The position numbers and the translations under genes are program-made. 64,000 nt of DNA, from NCBI GenBank assembly GCA_965221655.1, contig OZ244906.1, positions 2,356,001 to 2,420,000 on the forward strand. The letters run 5' to 3'. The notes beneath the pieces are model-generated. The model searched no databases, was not told the origin of the DNA, and saw nothing but the letters and a program-made list of their open reading frames with translations. The stretch comes from Bin107 sp965221655. GTDB taxonomy: Bacteria > UBA8248. Below, in pieces: positions 25,054-33,013 of the stretch (its first letter is position 1; each line of letters opens with the position of its first letter).

Positions 25054-26376
25054 ATGGCCAGACACGTCATTGTGGGCGGCGGAACCGCGGGCTGGAACGC
25101 CATCACCACCTTGCGAGAGATCGACGGCGGCGATTCGGAGATCGTTCTCGTCGCGGACGAAGCGCCCTACTCGCGTATGGTGCTGCCCTACTACCTCGCG
25201 CGCGACATCGCGGAATCGCACGTCTTCACCGCCTCGCCGACCAAGCTCGAAGCCCTGCGGGTGGACGCGCGCCTCGGCGCGCGCGCCGAGCGCATCGACA
25301 CCGCATCGAGCAAGCTCCTCCTGGCGGGCGGCGAGGAGATTGAATACGACAACCTGCTGATCGCCACGGGTTCTTCCGCCGTCAAGGCTCCGGTGCCGGG
25401 TGCGGATGGCGCGGGCGTGCACAGCTTCTGGACTCTGCCCCAGGCGCGCGCCGTGGCCGCCGGCGTGGACGCGGGTACGCGCGTCACGATGATAGGGGCG
25501 GGCTTCATCGCCTTCACGATTCTGAACGCCCTCGTGAACCGGGGGGTCAAGCTCACGGTCGTCGAGCTCGAATCGCGCATCCTCCCGCGCATGATAGACG
25601 AGGCGGGTGCGGCCATCGTCGAGAGCTGGCTCGCCGAGCGCGGCGTGGAGGTGCGCACCTCGGCGCGGCTCGCCTCCATCGAGGATAAGAAGGGAGCCAA
25701 GCTCCTCAAGTTCGCCGAAGGCCCCGACCTGGAAGCCGACCTGGTCATCATGGCGACGGGCATCCGGCCCAACGTCGATTGGGTGGGGGATTCGGGAATC
25801 GAGACCAACCAGGGGATTCTGGTGGACGCGCACTGCCGCACGAGCGTCCCCAACGTCTACGCGGCGGGCGACGTGGCCGAGGGGCCCGACGCCGTCAGCG
25901 GCGAGCGGGTGGTGCACGCCATCGAGCCGACCGCGATGCAGCACGGCCGCGTGGCGGCGGCCAACATGGCGGGCAGGGAGACCTTGTATAAGGGCAGCCT
26001 GCTCATGAACATCGTGGACGTGCTGGACCTGGAGATCGCCAGCTTCGGCAACTGGGACGACGCGGGCGCGGAGGTCTGCGAGGCTCTCGATGCGGATCGG
26101 CCCGCCTACCGGAAGCTGCTCTTTGAGGGCGGACGGCTCACCGGGGCCATCATCCTCGGCAAGACCCGCGAAATCTGGGCGACGAACGACGTCGGGATGC
26201 TCAAGGGGCTCGTCTACACGGGGGTGGACGTCTCCGAATGGAAGTCGCACCTGTGCAAGAACCCCTTCGACGTGAAGCGCGCGTTCCTCGCCTCGGGTGC
26301 GGCGGGCGGCTTGCTGCCCGAGACGCTGCTGGGCCACCCCTCGGTGCCCGCGCGCGAAATCACCGTCTCTGCATGA
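25054..26376 (+). CDS. FAD/NAD(P)-binding oxidoreductase subunit (AorC-like)
   Basis: Flavoprotein of the pyridine nucleotide-disulfide oxidoreductase fold, 440 residues. An N-terminal FAD site (HVIVGGGTAGWNAITTLREI), an NAD site (VTMIGAGFIAFTILNALVNRG) followed by the acidic ending LTVVELESRILP, and the second FAD contact (NVYAAGDVAEGPDAV) are all visible, and the last 120 residues form a dimerisation-like domain. It starts one base after the ferredoxin-like gene ends. In the cluster it probably exchanges electrons between NAD(P) and the Fe-S subunit, letting the aldehyde oxidoreductase use NAD+ instead of ferredoxin. That role is inferred from context. Confidence 0.88.
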   Translation: MARHVIVGGGTAGWNAITTLREIDGGDSEIVLVADEAPYSRMVLPYYLARDIAESHVFTASPTKLEALRVDARLGARAERIDTASSKLLLAGGEEIEYDNLLIATGSSAVKAPVPGADGAGVHSFWTLPQARAVAAGVDAGTRVTMIGAGFIAFTILNALVNRGVKLTVVELESRILPRMIDEAGAAIVESWLAERGVEVRTSARLASIEDKKGAKLLKFAEGPDLEADLVIMATGIRPNVDWVGDSGIETNQGILVDAHCRTSVPNVYAAGDVAEGPDAVSGERVVHAIEPTAMQHGRVAAANMAGRETLYKGSLLMNIVDVLDLEIASFGNWDDAGAEVCEALDADRPAYRKLLFEGGRLTGAIILGKTREIWATNDVGMLKGLVYTGVDVSEWKSHLCKNPFDVKRAFLASGAAGGLLPETLLGHPSVPAREITVSA

Positions 26377-26394
26377 GGACAGGAGGTCGATGCC

Positions 26395-28266
26395 TTGACT
26401 GATTACGCATACGCAGGAGAAATCCTCCGGGTCGATCTCTCGAGCGGAAAGACCCGGGGCGAGAAGTTCGAGGCCGCCGATCGCAGAAAGTGGCTGGGCG
26501 GCGCGGGGCTGGGCGCCAAGATTCTCTGGGAGGAAGTACCCCCCGAGGTGGGCTGGGATCATCCCGACAACCGCCTCGTTCTCGCCACGGGCCCCCTGGC
26601 GGGGCTGCCCGTCTGGGGTACGGGCGGCCTGACGGTGGTGACGCGCGGCGCACTCACCAACGGGGCCACGAACACCCAGGCGAACGGCTTTTTCGGCGCG
26701 AACCTCAAGTGTTGCGGCTACGACGCCATCGTCTTCGAGGGGCACTCGCCCGAGTGGGTCTACCTCCACATTCGCGACGACGCCGTGGAGTTGCGCGACG
26801 CCTCCGCCCTTCTGGGCAAGGACACCTGGGAGACCCAGCAGGCGCTTGAGGAGGTTTTCGGGCTGAGCGGCCACGAGCTGAGCGTCTACAGCATCGGCCC
26901 CGCGGGCGAGAGCCTCGTGCGCTTCGCCGCCATTCAGGGCGACTACGGCCACGTGGCGAGCAAGAACGGGTGCGGAGCCGTGATGGGCAAGAAGAAGGTG
27001 AAGGCGGTGGTCATCGAACGCGGGAAGAAGGGCGTTTCCGCCGCGCATCCCCGCGCGCTGTTCGCCGCCGCGGACGACATCGCCCACAGCCTGCGCAACG
27101 ATCCCTCCACCAAGGGGCTTTACCTCTACGGCACGCTGGGCGGCGTGCGCAACCTCCAGGGCATGGGCGCGCTCCCGATTCGCAACTACACGACGAACGT
27201 CTGGCCCGAAGAGGTCGAGACGAAACAATGGGAGGCCAACGGCCTGCGCGAGGGCTTCGACCACCGGGGCCACCAGTGCAGCGCGTGCGGAATGCACCAC
27301 TGCCACATGCAGGTCATCTCCTCGGGTCCCTACAAGGGGCAGGTGGTGGACGAGCCCGAATACGAGGGCTGGTCGGGTGCGGGCTGGACCATCGGCGCCA
27401 CTGACCCCCAGCAGGTCACCTGGATGAACACCCAACTCGATCGCGCTTGCGTGGACGTGAACGAGTTCGGCTGGCTGTGCGGCTGGGTGATGGAGTGCCA
27501 GCAAAAGGGCTACATCACCGATGAGGACCTGGGCTTCCGTCTCGAGTGGGGCGACATCGAGGGTGCGAACAGGCTGCTCGAGATGATCTCCAAACGCGAG
27601 GGCATGGGCGACCTGCTCGCCGAGGGCACCAAGCTCGCGGCGCAAAAACTCGGCGGCGCGGCGCAGGAGTGCGCCATCTACACCGAGATCGGCAACTCCC
27701 CCCGGGGCCACGACCACCGCTCCCGCTGGGAGGAGATGATAGACACCTGCACGGGCTCGGGCGGAACCCTGGACACCGCCCCCCCCGTGTTCCCGACCGA
27801 CTACGGGCTGCCCGCGCGCGTGGAGCCGCAAGACCCGGTGGCCGTGCCCAAGCACGTGGGCGGCCTGCGCGGACGCCGCGCCTTCGAGGATTCCCTGGGG
27901 GCGTGCGTGTTCACCACCCGCGCGCCGATGGACGTGCTGTGCCGCTCGGTGCAGGCGGCCACGGGCTGGGACGTGGACAAGCACGAGGCGATACGCACGG
28001 GGCGGCGCATCAACGCCCTCATGCGCGCGTTCAACCTGCGCTGCGGCTTGGGGCCCGAGCTCGAAAAGCCCTCGAAGCGCTACGGGTCCGCGCCCGTGGA
28101 CGGGCCGATAGCGGGCGTTTCCATCATGGACCACTGGGAGGAGATTCTCGACACCTGGTACGAGGCCGTGGGCTACGACAGGGCCACGGGTCGCCCGAAC
28201 GCCGAGCTTCTGCGCGATCTGGACCTCGCAGACGTGGCCGACGCCCTGTGGGGCGCGAACGCCTGA
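26395..28266 (+). CDS. aor: Aldehyde:ferredoxin oxidoreductase-family tungsten enzyme (AorB-like)
   Basis: Catalytic subunit predicted to hold a tungsten (or molybdenum) bis-pyranopterin and one [4Fe-4S] cluster and to interconvert aldehydes and acids. The 623-residue protein starts at TTG 26395 with AGGAGGT seven bases upstream. Family landmarks: YAGEILRVDLSSGKT, GGAGLGAKILWEEVP, TGPLAGLPVWGTGG, the cluster ligands in HQCSACGMHHCH near residue 300 and a later Cys in EDSLGACVFTTRA near residue 505. The third Cys is spaced CX2CX4C where CX2CX3C is usual. Cofactor metal cannot be read from sequence. Confidence 0.92.
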   Translation: MTDYAYAGEILRVDLSSGKTRGEKFEAADRRKWLGGAGLGAKILWEEVPPEVGWDHPDNRLVLATGPLAGLPVWGTGGLTVVTRGALTNGATNTQANGFFGANLKCCGYDAIVFEGHSPEWVYLHIRDDAVELRDASALLGKDTWETQQALEEVFGLSGHELSVYSIGPAGESLVRFAAIQGDYGHVASKNGCGAVMGKKKVKAVVIERGKKGVSAAHPRALFAAADDIAHSLRNDPSTKGLYLYGTLGGVRNLQGMGALPIRNYTTNVWPEEVETKQWEANGLREGFDHRGHQCSACGMHHCHMQVISSGPYKGQVVDEPEYEGWSGAGWTIGATDPQQVTWMNTQLDRACVDVNEFGWLCGWVMECQQKGYITDEDLGFRLEWGDIEGANRLLEMISKREGMGDLLAEGTKLAAQKLGGAAQECAIYTEIGNSPRGHDHRSRWEEMIDTCTGSGGTLDTAPPVFPTDYGLPARVEPQDPVAVPKHVGGLRGRRAFEDSLGACVFTTRAPMDVLCRSVQAATGWDVDKHEAIRTGRRINALMRAFNLRCGLGPELEKPSKRYGSAPVDGPIAGVSIMDHWEEILDTWYEAVGYDRATGRPNAELLRDLDLADVADALWGANA

Positions 28267-28282
28267 TTCGGGAGCCGCGTTC

Positions 28283-28603
28283 ATGAGCGAAGGGGCGGGC
28301 GACATCCGCGTGCGGCTCGAGTTCATCTCATGGGCGTCGACGTTCGTGGGCGGCGACGGCAACGAGCGCAAACTCTTTGAGGAGCGCGTTCCCCCCGGCG
28401 CCACCCTGCGCGAAGTGCTCAAGCAGATGAGCAGCCGCTACCGAACGCTGGACGAAGCCCTTTGGCACGCGGGCAGCGGCGAACTGGCCGAGCATCTCGA
28501 AATCGCCGTGAACGACGCCTTGCTGGGCATCCACCACACCCTGGATTCCGAGATGAAGGACGGCGACCTCGTGATGCTCATGGGGCAGTACATGGGCGGT
28601 TGA
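28283..28603 (+). CDS. MoaD/ThiS-family sulfur carrier linked to aldehyde oxidoreductase
   Basis: A 106-residue ubiquitin-fold protein that ends in Gly-Gly (MLMGQYMGG), the C-terminus that is adenylated and thiocarboxylated for molybdopterin synthesis. Other features: VRLEFISWASTFVGG opening strand, VPPGATLREVLKQMSSR, and VNDALLGIHHTLDSEMKDGD, typical of MoaD. It is longer than MoaD (about 80 residues) because of N-terminal and central insertions. Placed 16 bases after the catalytic subunit, it is probably a dedicated carrier for the tungstopterin. No MoaE is next to it, so it must share a partner encoded elsewhere. Confidence 0.85.
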   Translation: MSEGAGDIRVRLEFISWASTFVGGDGNERKLFEERVPPGATLREVLKQMSSRYRTLDEALWHAGSGELAEHLEIAVNDALLGIHHTLDSEMKDGDLVMLMGQYMGG

Positions 28604-28691
28604 GAACGCCTCCCGCGTGCGTACTCTGCGCTTCTCGCCGCGTGTTCTTTCCCGCGCGCGTTTTCGTCTCGCATGTCGCCCGGCTTTTCGC

Positions 28692-29153
28692 TTAAAACGG
28701 GTGGTGCGGGTCGAGCATCCCCAGAAACTCCCGGCAGCGTTTCGCTTCCGTTTTCTCGCCGATGGCCTCCGCGCAATGCGCCAGGCCCTCCAGGGCGGAC
28801 AAAAAGGGCCTGTTGGCGGGAATCTCCCAGGGGATGCGTCCGTCCCCGCGCCAGCCCGAGGCGCGCGCCTTGTCCAGCCCCCGGTGGTAGGCGACGCGGT
28901 AATAGGCGTAGGCGGCAATGGTGCGCCCTTGCGTGCGCGCGACGCGCCCCAGGGCGACCCAGCCGGAAAGCGCATCGGGGTGCCGCGCCACCAGGTCTTC
29001 GAGCGCGGTGCGCGCCGCATCGTCGCTTTCTCTCGAGAGAATCTTCTCGCACAAGCCCTCGGCCGCGCGCAGAGCTTCGGGCTCGGCGGGCAGCGCGGCG
29101 GCGGGCGCCGCGCCCGAGGCGATGTCGAGCAGGTCTTCGGCTTCGTTCGTCAT
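28692..29153 (-). CDS. DUF3151-like protein
   Basis: A 153-residue protein that matches the pattern I associate with DUF3151, known mainly from Actinobacteria. The C-terminal half reads AAYAYYRVAYHRGLDKARAS, then GWRGDGRIPWEIPANRPFL and EAKRCREFLGMLDPHHPF, with a short TPR-like helical section before (ALEDLVARHPDALSGWVALG). ATG 29153 has AAAGGAG six bases upstream. It is divergent from glyA. No function is established for the family. Confidence 0.75.
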   Translation of the reverse strand: MTNEAEDLLDIASGAAPAAALPAEPEALRAAEGLCEKILSRESDDAARTALEDLVARHPDALSGWVALGRVARTQGRTIAAYAYYRVAYHRGLDKARASGWRGDGRIPWEIPANRPFLSALEGLAHCAEAIGEKTEAKRCREFLGMLDPHHPF

Positions 29154-29164
29154 GCGTTTCTCCT

Positions 29165-29192
29165 TTGTGTTCGCGTTCGCGAATGGTATCAT
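29165..29192 (+). promoter_or_regulatory. Candidate promoter of glyA
   Basis: TTGTGT (29165-29170), 16-base spacer, TATCAT (29187-29192). Leader about 90 bases; no glycine riboswitch fold was recognised. Confidence 0.4.
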
Positions 29193-29286
29193 ACGGCTCG
29201 TCCCGCGGCGGGTTCACCGTATGCGGAACGCCGTCCGATTCGCCCTTCATCGTCTTGCGCCCGCACACCGCCAGGAGGTTCTTTTC

Positions 29287-30543
29287 ATGTCATCGGCACT
29301 CGCGCTGGGAGACCCCGACGTCTTCGCCGCCATGGAAGATGAAAGAAGGCGCCAGGCGGACGAGCTCGAGCTCATTGCTTCGGAAAACTACGTAAGCAGG
29401 GCGGTCATGGAGGCCGTGGGCGGCGTCATGACGAACAAGTACGCCGAGGGGTTTCCGGGGAAGCGATACTACGGCGGCTGCCAGTTCGTGGACGTGGCCG
29501 AATCGCTCGCCATCGAGCGGGCGCAAGCGCTCTTCGGGATGGAGCACGCCTCCGTGCAGCCCCACAGCGGCGCGCAGGCGAACGCGGCGGTCTATTACGG
29601 CCTCCTCGAGCCGGGCGACAAGATTCTGGGCATGAACCTCTCGCACGGGGGACACCTCACCCACGGCCACCCCGTCACCTTCTCGGGCCGCTGGTTCGAG
29701 GTGGCCGCCTACGGCGTGGACCCCGAGAATCACGTCATCGACTTTGGCGAGGTGGAGAGCCGGGCGAGAGAGCATCGCCCCAAGATCATCGTCGTGGGGG
29801 CGAGCGCTTATCCGCGCACCATCAACTACGCGCACTTTCGGCAAATTGCCGACGAGGTAGGTGCGGTGGTGATGGCGGACGTCGCCCACATCGCGGGTCT
29901 CATCGCGGGCGGAGCGCACCCGAGTCCCGCCGGCCACGCGCAGATCGTAACCACCACGACGCACAAGACGCTCCGGGGTCCGCGCGGGGGCATGATTATG
30001 TGCGACGCGGATTACGCCGCCGCCATGGACAAGGCCGTTTTCCCCGGCCTCCAGGGCGGGCCGCTCATGCACGTCGTCGCGGGCAAGGCGGTGGCGCTCA
30101 AGGAGGCGGCCAGCCCCGCTTTCAGGGATTACGCCCGACAGATCGTCGACAACGCAAAGGCACTGGCGGAGGCGCTTCTCGCGCGGGGCATCCATCTGGT
30201 GTCCGGCGGCACGGACAACCATCTGATTCTTCTCGACCTGCGCGAGGCGGGCTTCAGCGGCAAGAAGGCCGAAGCCGCTCTGGGCCAGGCGGGCATCACG
30301 GTGAACAAGAACGCGATTCCCTTCGATACCAGAAAGCCCGCGTTCACCAGCGGGGTGCGCATCGGAACGCCCGCTCTCACCTCGCGGGGCATGAAGGAAG
30401 AGGAGATGCGCACGGTGGGCGGCTGGATAGCCGACGTGCTCGCCGACATCGGAGACGAGGCCCGCATTGTCTCGGTGCGCGAGGACGTGCGCGGGCTGTG
30501 CGCGCAGTTCCCGATGGGTCCCGACGGAGCGCGGCCGGAGTAG
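29287..30543 (+). CDS. glyA: Serine hydroxymethyltransferase
   Basis: PLP enzyme that interconverts serine and glycine and supplies one-carbon units. The 418-residue protein shows ELELIASENYVSRAVMEAVG, NKYAEGFPGKRYYGGC, VQPHSGAQANAAVYYGLLEP, MADVAHIAGLIAGGAHPSP and the PLP lysine in TTTTHKTLRGPRGG, all diagnostic. ATG 29287 has AGGAGG eight bases upstream. Its stop is six bases from the convergent amidase stop. Confidence 0.97.
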   Translation: MSSALALGDPDVFAAMEDERRRQADELELIASENYVSRAVMEAVGGVMTNKYAEGFPGKRYYGGCQFVDVAESLAIERAQALFGMEHASVQPHSGAQANAAVYYGLLEPGDKILGMNLSHGGHLTHGHPVTFSGRWFEVAAYGVDPENHVIDFGEVESRAREHRPKIIVVGASAYPRTINYAHFRQIADEVGAVVMADVAHIAGLIAGGAHPSPAGHAQIVTTTTHKTLRGPRGGMIMCDADYAAAMDKAVFPGLQGGPLMHVVAGKAVALKEAASPAFRDYARQIVDNAKALAEALLARGIHLVSGGTDNHLILLDLREAGFSGKKAEAALGQAGITVNKNAIPFDTRKPAFTSGVRIGTPALTSRGMKEEEMRTVGGWIADVLADIGDEARIVSVREDVRGLCAQFPMGPDGARPE

Positions 30544-30549
30544 GGCGCT

Positions 30550-31962
30550 CTACAGAGGTGGCCTCTCCACCTGGACGATGCCTTTTTTCTCCAACTGGTG
30601 GACGAACGCCAGGGTGTGGTGATCCTCAAAGGGCGCGCCCATAATCTGCGCTCCCAGCGGCAAGCCCTCTGCATCCATGCCCGCGGGAAACGCCGTGGAC
30701 GCTCCGCCGAAGAAGTTCCAAAGCCTCGTCAGCGATACCATTATCGTGCGCATGTCGAGCTCTTTTCCGCGCACCACGCCGGATTGCTGCGTGCGCGGGG
30801 GGGCGGGAATCGGCGTCGCGGCGCAGAGAACGAGGTCCACCGCGCCGAACACCTCGCGGCAGACGCGCTTCGTCCACTGCGCGCGGAAGCGCTGCGCCTG
30901 GATGTAGGCCGTCGCCGGAATAAAGCACCCCGGGCGAATTCTCTCGCGCACCGCCGGGTCGAAATCCTCCGCGTGCTCGCGCAGGTTTGTTTCGTGCACT
31001 GCCGCGGCTTCGGCCACCATGAGCACGGAAGCCGCGTGCAGGGCGGTCTCGACCTCGGGCAGTTGCACGTCGACGAGCGTTGCGCCCGCCTCGCGCATCG
31101 CACCCGCCAGCCTCTCCACCGCCTCGGCTACCTTCGGTTCCGCGCGCGGTTCGTAATACGCCCGCGCGTGGCCGACGCGCAGCCCCTCCAGGGGTTTTTC
31201 GAGCGCACCGGTGAAGTCGGGAGGCGGCAGCGCGACGGAGGAGGGATCCGCCGGGTCGTGTCCCGCAATGGCGGCCATCATCAACGCGCAATCCTCGGCC
31301 GAGCGGGCGAGCGGGCCAAAGGAATCGAGCGACCACGAGAGCGGAGCGCAGTCCGACTTGGTGACCAGCCCGAAGGTGGGCTTGTGGCCCACGACGCCGC
31401 ACAGCGACGCAGGGATGCGTATGGAGCCGCCCGTGTCCGATCCGATGGCGATGGCGACCTGCCCCGTCGCCGCACTGTTGCCCGAACCGCCGCTCGACCC
31501 GCCCGTCATGCGTTCCGCGTCCCAGGGGTTTTTCTGATCCCCGTAGTGGGGGTTGAGCCCCGTGGGGCCGAAGGCGAATTCGTGCAGGTTGAGCTTGCCG
31601 AGCACCACGCCGCCCGCCGCGCGTATCTTGCGCGTCAGCAAAGCGTCGGCCCGCGCGACGGTGTTCCGCTCGATGAGGCTGCCCGCGGTAGTGGGCAGTC
31701 CTTCTACGTCGATCAGATCTTTCAGGCCAATCGGCACTCCCGCGAGGAGTCCCGGGTCCTCGCCCCGGTCGATGGCCGCGTCCACGGCGTTTGCCGCCCG
31801 CATGGCGCCCTCCGCATCGAGGGCAATCCAGGAGTTGAGCTGCGGGCCGATTTTCTTTGAGCGCGCGATATGCGCTTCGGCGACCGCGGCGGCGGTGAGT
31901 TTTTTCTCCTTCACGGCGGCGGCGATTTGCGCGGCGCGCAGGTGCGTGGGGTCGGCAGTCAA
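30550..31962 (-). CDS. Amidase-signature-family hydrolase (AtzE/GatA-like)
   Basis: Hydrolyses an amide through a Ser-cisSer-Lys triad. The 470-residue protein has the catalytic Lys in PIGLKDLIDVEGLPTTAGS near residue 80, the Gly/Ser-rich MTGGSSGGSGNSAATGQVA near residue 155, and the nucleophilic Ser in GSDTGGSIRIPASLCGVVG near residue 180. The start is TTG 31962, six bases after AGGAG. GatA itself is possible, but no gatB or canonical gatC is adjacent. The 65-residue gene immediately upstream looks like a GatC/AtzG-type small partner, which favours an AtzE-like two-subunit amidase. Confidence 0.9.
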   Translation of the reverse strand: MTADPTHLRAAQIAAAVKEKKLTAAAVAEAHIARSKKIGPQLNSWIALDAEGAMRAANAVDAAIDRGEDPGLLAGVPIGLKDLIDVEGLPTTAGSLIERNTVARADALLTRKIRAAGGVVLGKLNLHEFAFGPTGLNPHYGDQKNPWDAERMTGGSSGGSGNSAATGQVAIAIGSDTGGSIRIPASLCGVVGHKPTFGLVTKSDCAPLSWSLDSFGPLARSAEDCALMMAAIAGHDPADPSSVALPPPDFTGALEKPLEGLRVGHARAYYEPRAEPKVAEAVERLAGAMREAGATLVDVQLPEVETALHAASVLMVAEAAAVHETNLREHAEDFDPAVRERIRPGCFIPATAYIQAQRFRAQWTKRVCREVFGAVDLVLCAATPIPAPPRTQQSGVVRGKELDMRTIMVSLTRLWNFFGGASTAFPAGMDAEGLPLGAQIMGAPFEDHHTLAFVHQLEKKGIVQVERPPL

Positions 31963-31963
31963 T

Positions 31964-32161
31964 TCATTCTCCTGCGAGGGAGCGCAGAAATCCCGCGTGG
32001 CCCGCGGGCTCCGTCCGGGCGTCGAGGCTTTCCATCAGCCGCGGGTGGCCCTTCTCGATGCTCGCAAGGGCGGCGCGCAAGGCGGCGCGCCGCTCCGTGT
32101 CGAGGGCGTCGCCGAACAGGGCTTCGCACCTCGTTTGCAGCTCCGCTTCGGAAATCGGCAT
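31964..32161 (-). CDS. Small protein upstream of the amidase, GatC/AtzG-like candidate
   Basis: A 65-residue product (MPISEAELQTRCEALFGDAL, then Ala/Leu-rich helix to residue 40, then LDARTEPAGHAGFLRSL). ATG 32161 follows GGGGAG. The stop is two bases from the amidase TTG, so translation is probably coupled. Two helices and an acidic/Pro tail near TEPAG resemble AtzG and GatC, the small subunits that wrap around amidase-signature enzymes and stabilise them. Sequence similarity is too weak to be sure by eye. Confidence 0.55.
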   Translation of the reverse strand: MPISEAELQTRCEALFGDALDTERRAALRAALASIEKGHPRLMESLDARTEPAGHAGFLRSLAGE

Positions 32162-32307
32162 TTTCTCTCCCCGGCTTCGTTCGTGGCGTGTGCGCATGAT
32201 GCTTCCTTTCAGGCGCTATTGCAATCGACAGCACGCCCTTGCCTCGGCGCGCGGGCGCAGGCAAAATAACGAGCCATATGGTTCCTCTCCGCCCTTGAGG
32301 GGAATGC

Positions 32308-32976
32308 GTGCGTACACTGATGAGAGGCGTTCTCGCCGCGCTTTTGGTCGTTTTTTTGAGCGGATGCGTCGTGCCTGCGGTCGTGGTCGGCCAAAAAGCG
32401 CTCCAATCCGCCCTTTCGGATCGCACCTTCAAAAGCCAGTTCGAAGACACGAAAATACACGCGGGCCTGCTGCGCGAATACTTGCGCGTGGACAGCGGCT
32501 TGCCCGTCGACGTGGGCACCGACGTGTGGGAGGGCAGAGTGCTGCTCACCGGCGTGGTGGACGCCGAGAGCAAGCGCGCCGCCGTGGTGCGCGCCGTGGA
32601 GAGCGACCGCAGAATACGCGCCTTCTACAATCACATCGCCATCGGCACCCCCGAGGAGGTGGAGCGCAACCGACGCGAGGCGGAGAGCAGCCCCCGGGCG
32701 GCGGAGACTCCGCCCGCCGCGGAGCGCGACATCGTCAAGGTCGGCCGCCTCGTCAGCGACGTGTGGATAGAGACGAAGATCAAGACCCAACTGCTGGCGA
32801 CCGAGGCCGTGCGTTCGGTGAACTACCGCTGGCAGTCGGTGCGGAACAAGGTCTACATCATCGGCAGGGCGCGCTCGCAGGCCGAGCTGGATTTGGTCGT
32901 GCGCATCATCCGCCAGACGCGGGGAGTTCTGGAATTCACGCACTACGTCGAAATAAAGCCGGCCGGCCAAAAATAG
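32308..32976 (+). CDS. BON-domain outer-membrane lipoprotein (DolP/YraP-like)
   Basis: A 222-residue lipoprotein with VFLSGC (lipidated Cys near residue 20) and two BON domains: KIHAGLLREYLRVDSG to NHIAIGTPEEV (about residues 48-115) and VSDVWIETKIKTQLLATEA to the end, separated by a Pro/Glu/Ala linker. DolP-like proteins bind anionic phospholipid at the outer membrane and keep the Bam complex working. GTG 32308 has GAGGGG five bases upstream; ATG 32320 would shorten the signal n-region by four residues. A tandem BON arrangement fits the family. Confidence 0.85.
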   Translation: MRTLMRGVLAALLVVFLSGCVVPAVVVGQKALQSALSDRTFKSQFEDTKIHAGLLREYLRVDSGLPVDVGTDVWEGRVLLTGVVDAESKRAAVVRAVESDRRIRAFYNHIAIGTPEEVERNRREAESSPRAAETPPAAERDIVKVGRLVSDVWIETKIKTQLLATEAVRSVNYRWQSVRNKVYIIGRARSQAELDLVVRIIRQTRGVLEFTHYVEIKPAGQK

Positions 32977-33013
32977 GATTGCCCGAAGACTTGTGCACGC
33001 CCCCCGAGAGACG

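Noticed and set aside
30550..31962. Call as GatA of the tRNA amidotransferase
   Set aside because: No gatB nearby and the small upstream protein is not a convincing GatC; the general amidase family call is safer.
32209..32277. 22-codon minus-strand frame with a GGAGAGG upstream, between the BON lipoprotein and the small amidase partner
   Set aside because: Its Shine-Dalgarno is also the complement of the BON gene leader, no promoter fits, and the peptide has no notable feature.
32271..32284. GAGCCATATGGTTC, a CATATG-centred near-palindrome resembling the LexA boxes
   Set aside because: The flanking bases do not match the AAC-ATAT-GTT core and the neighbouring genes are not repair genes.
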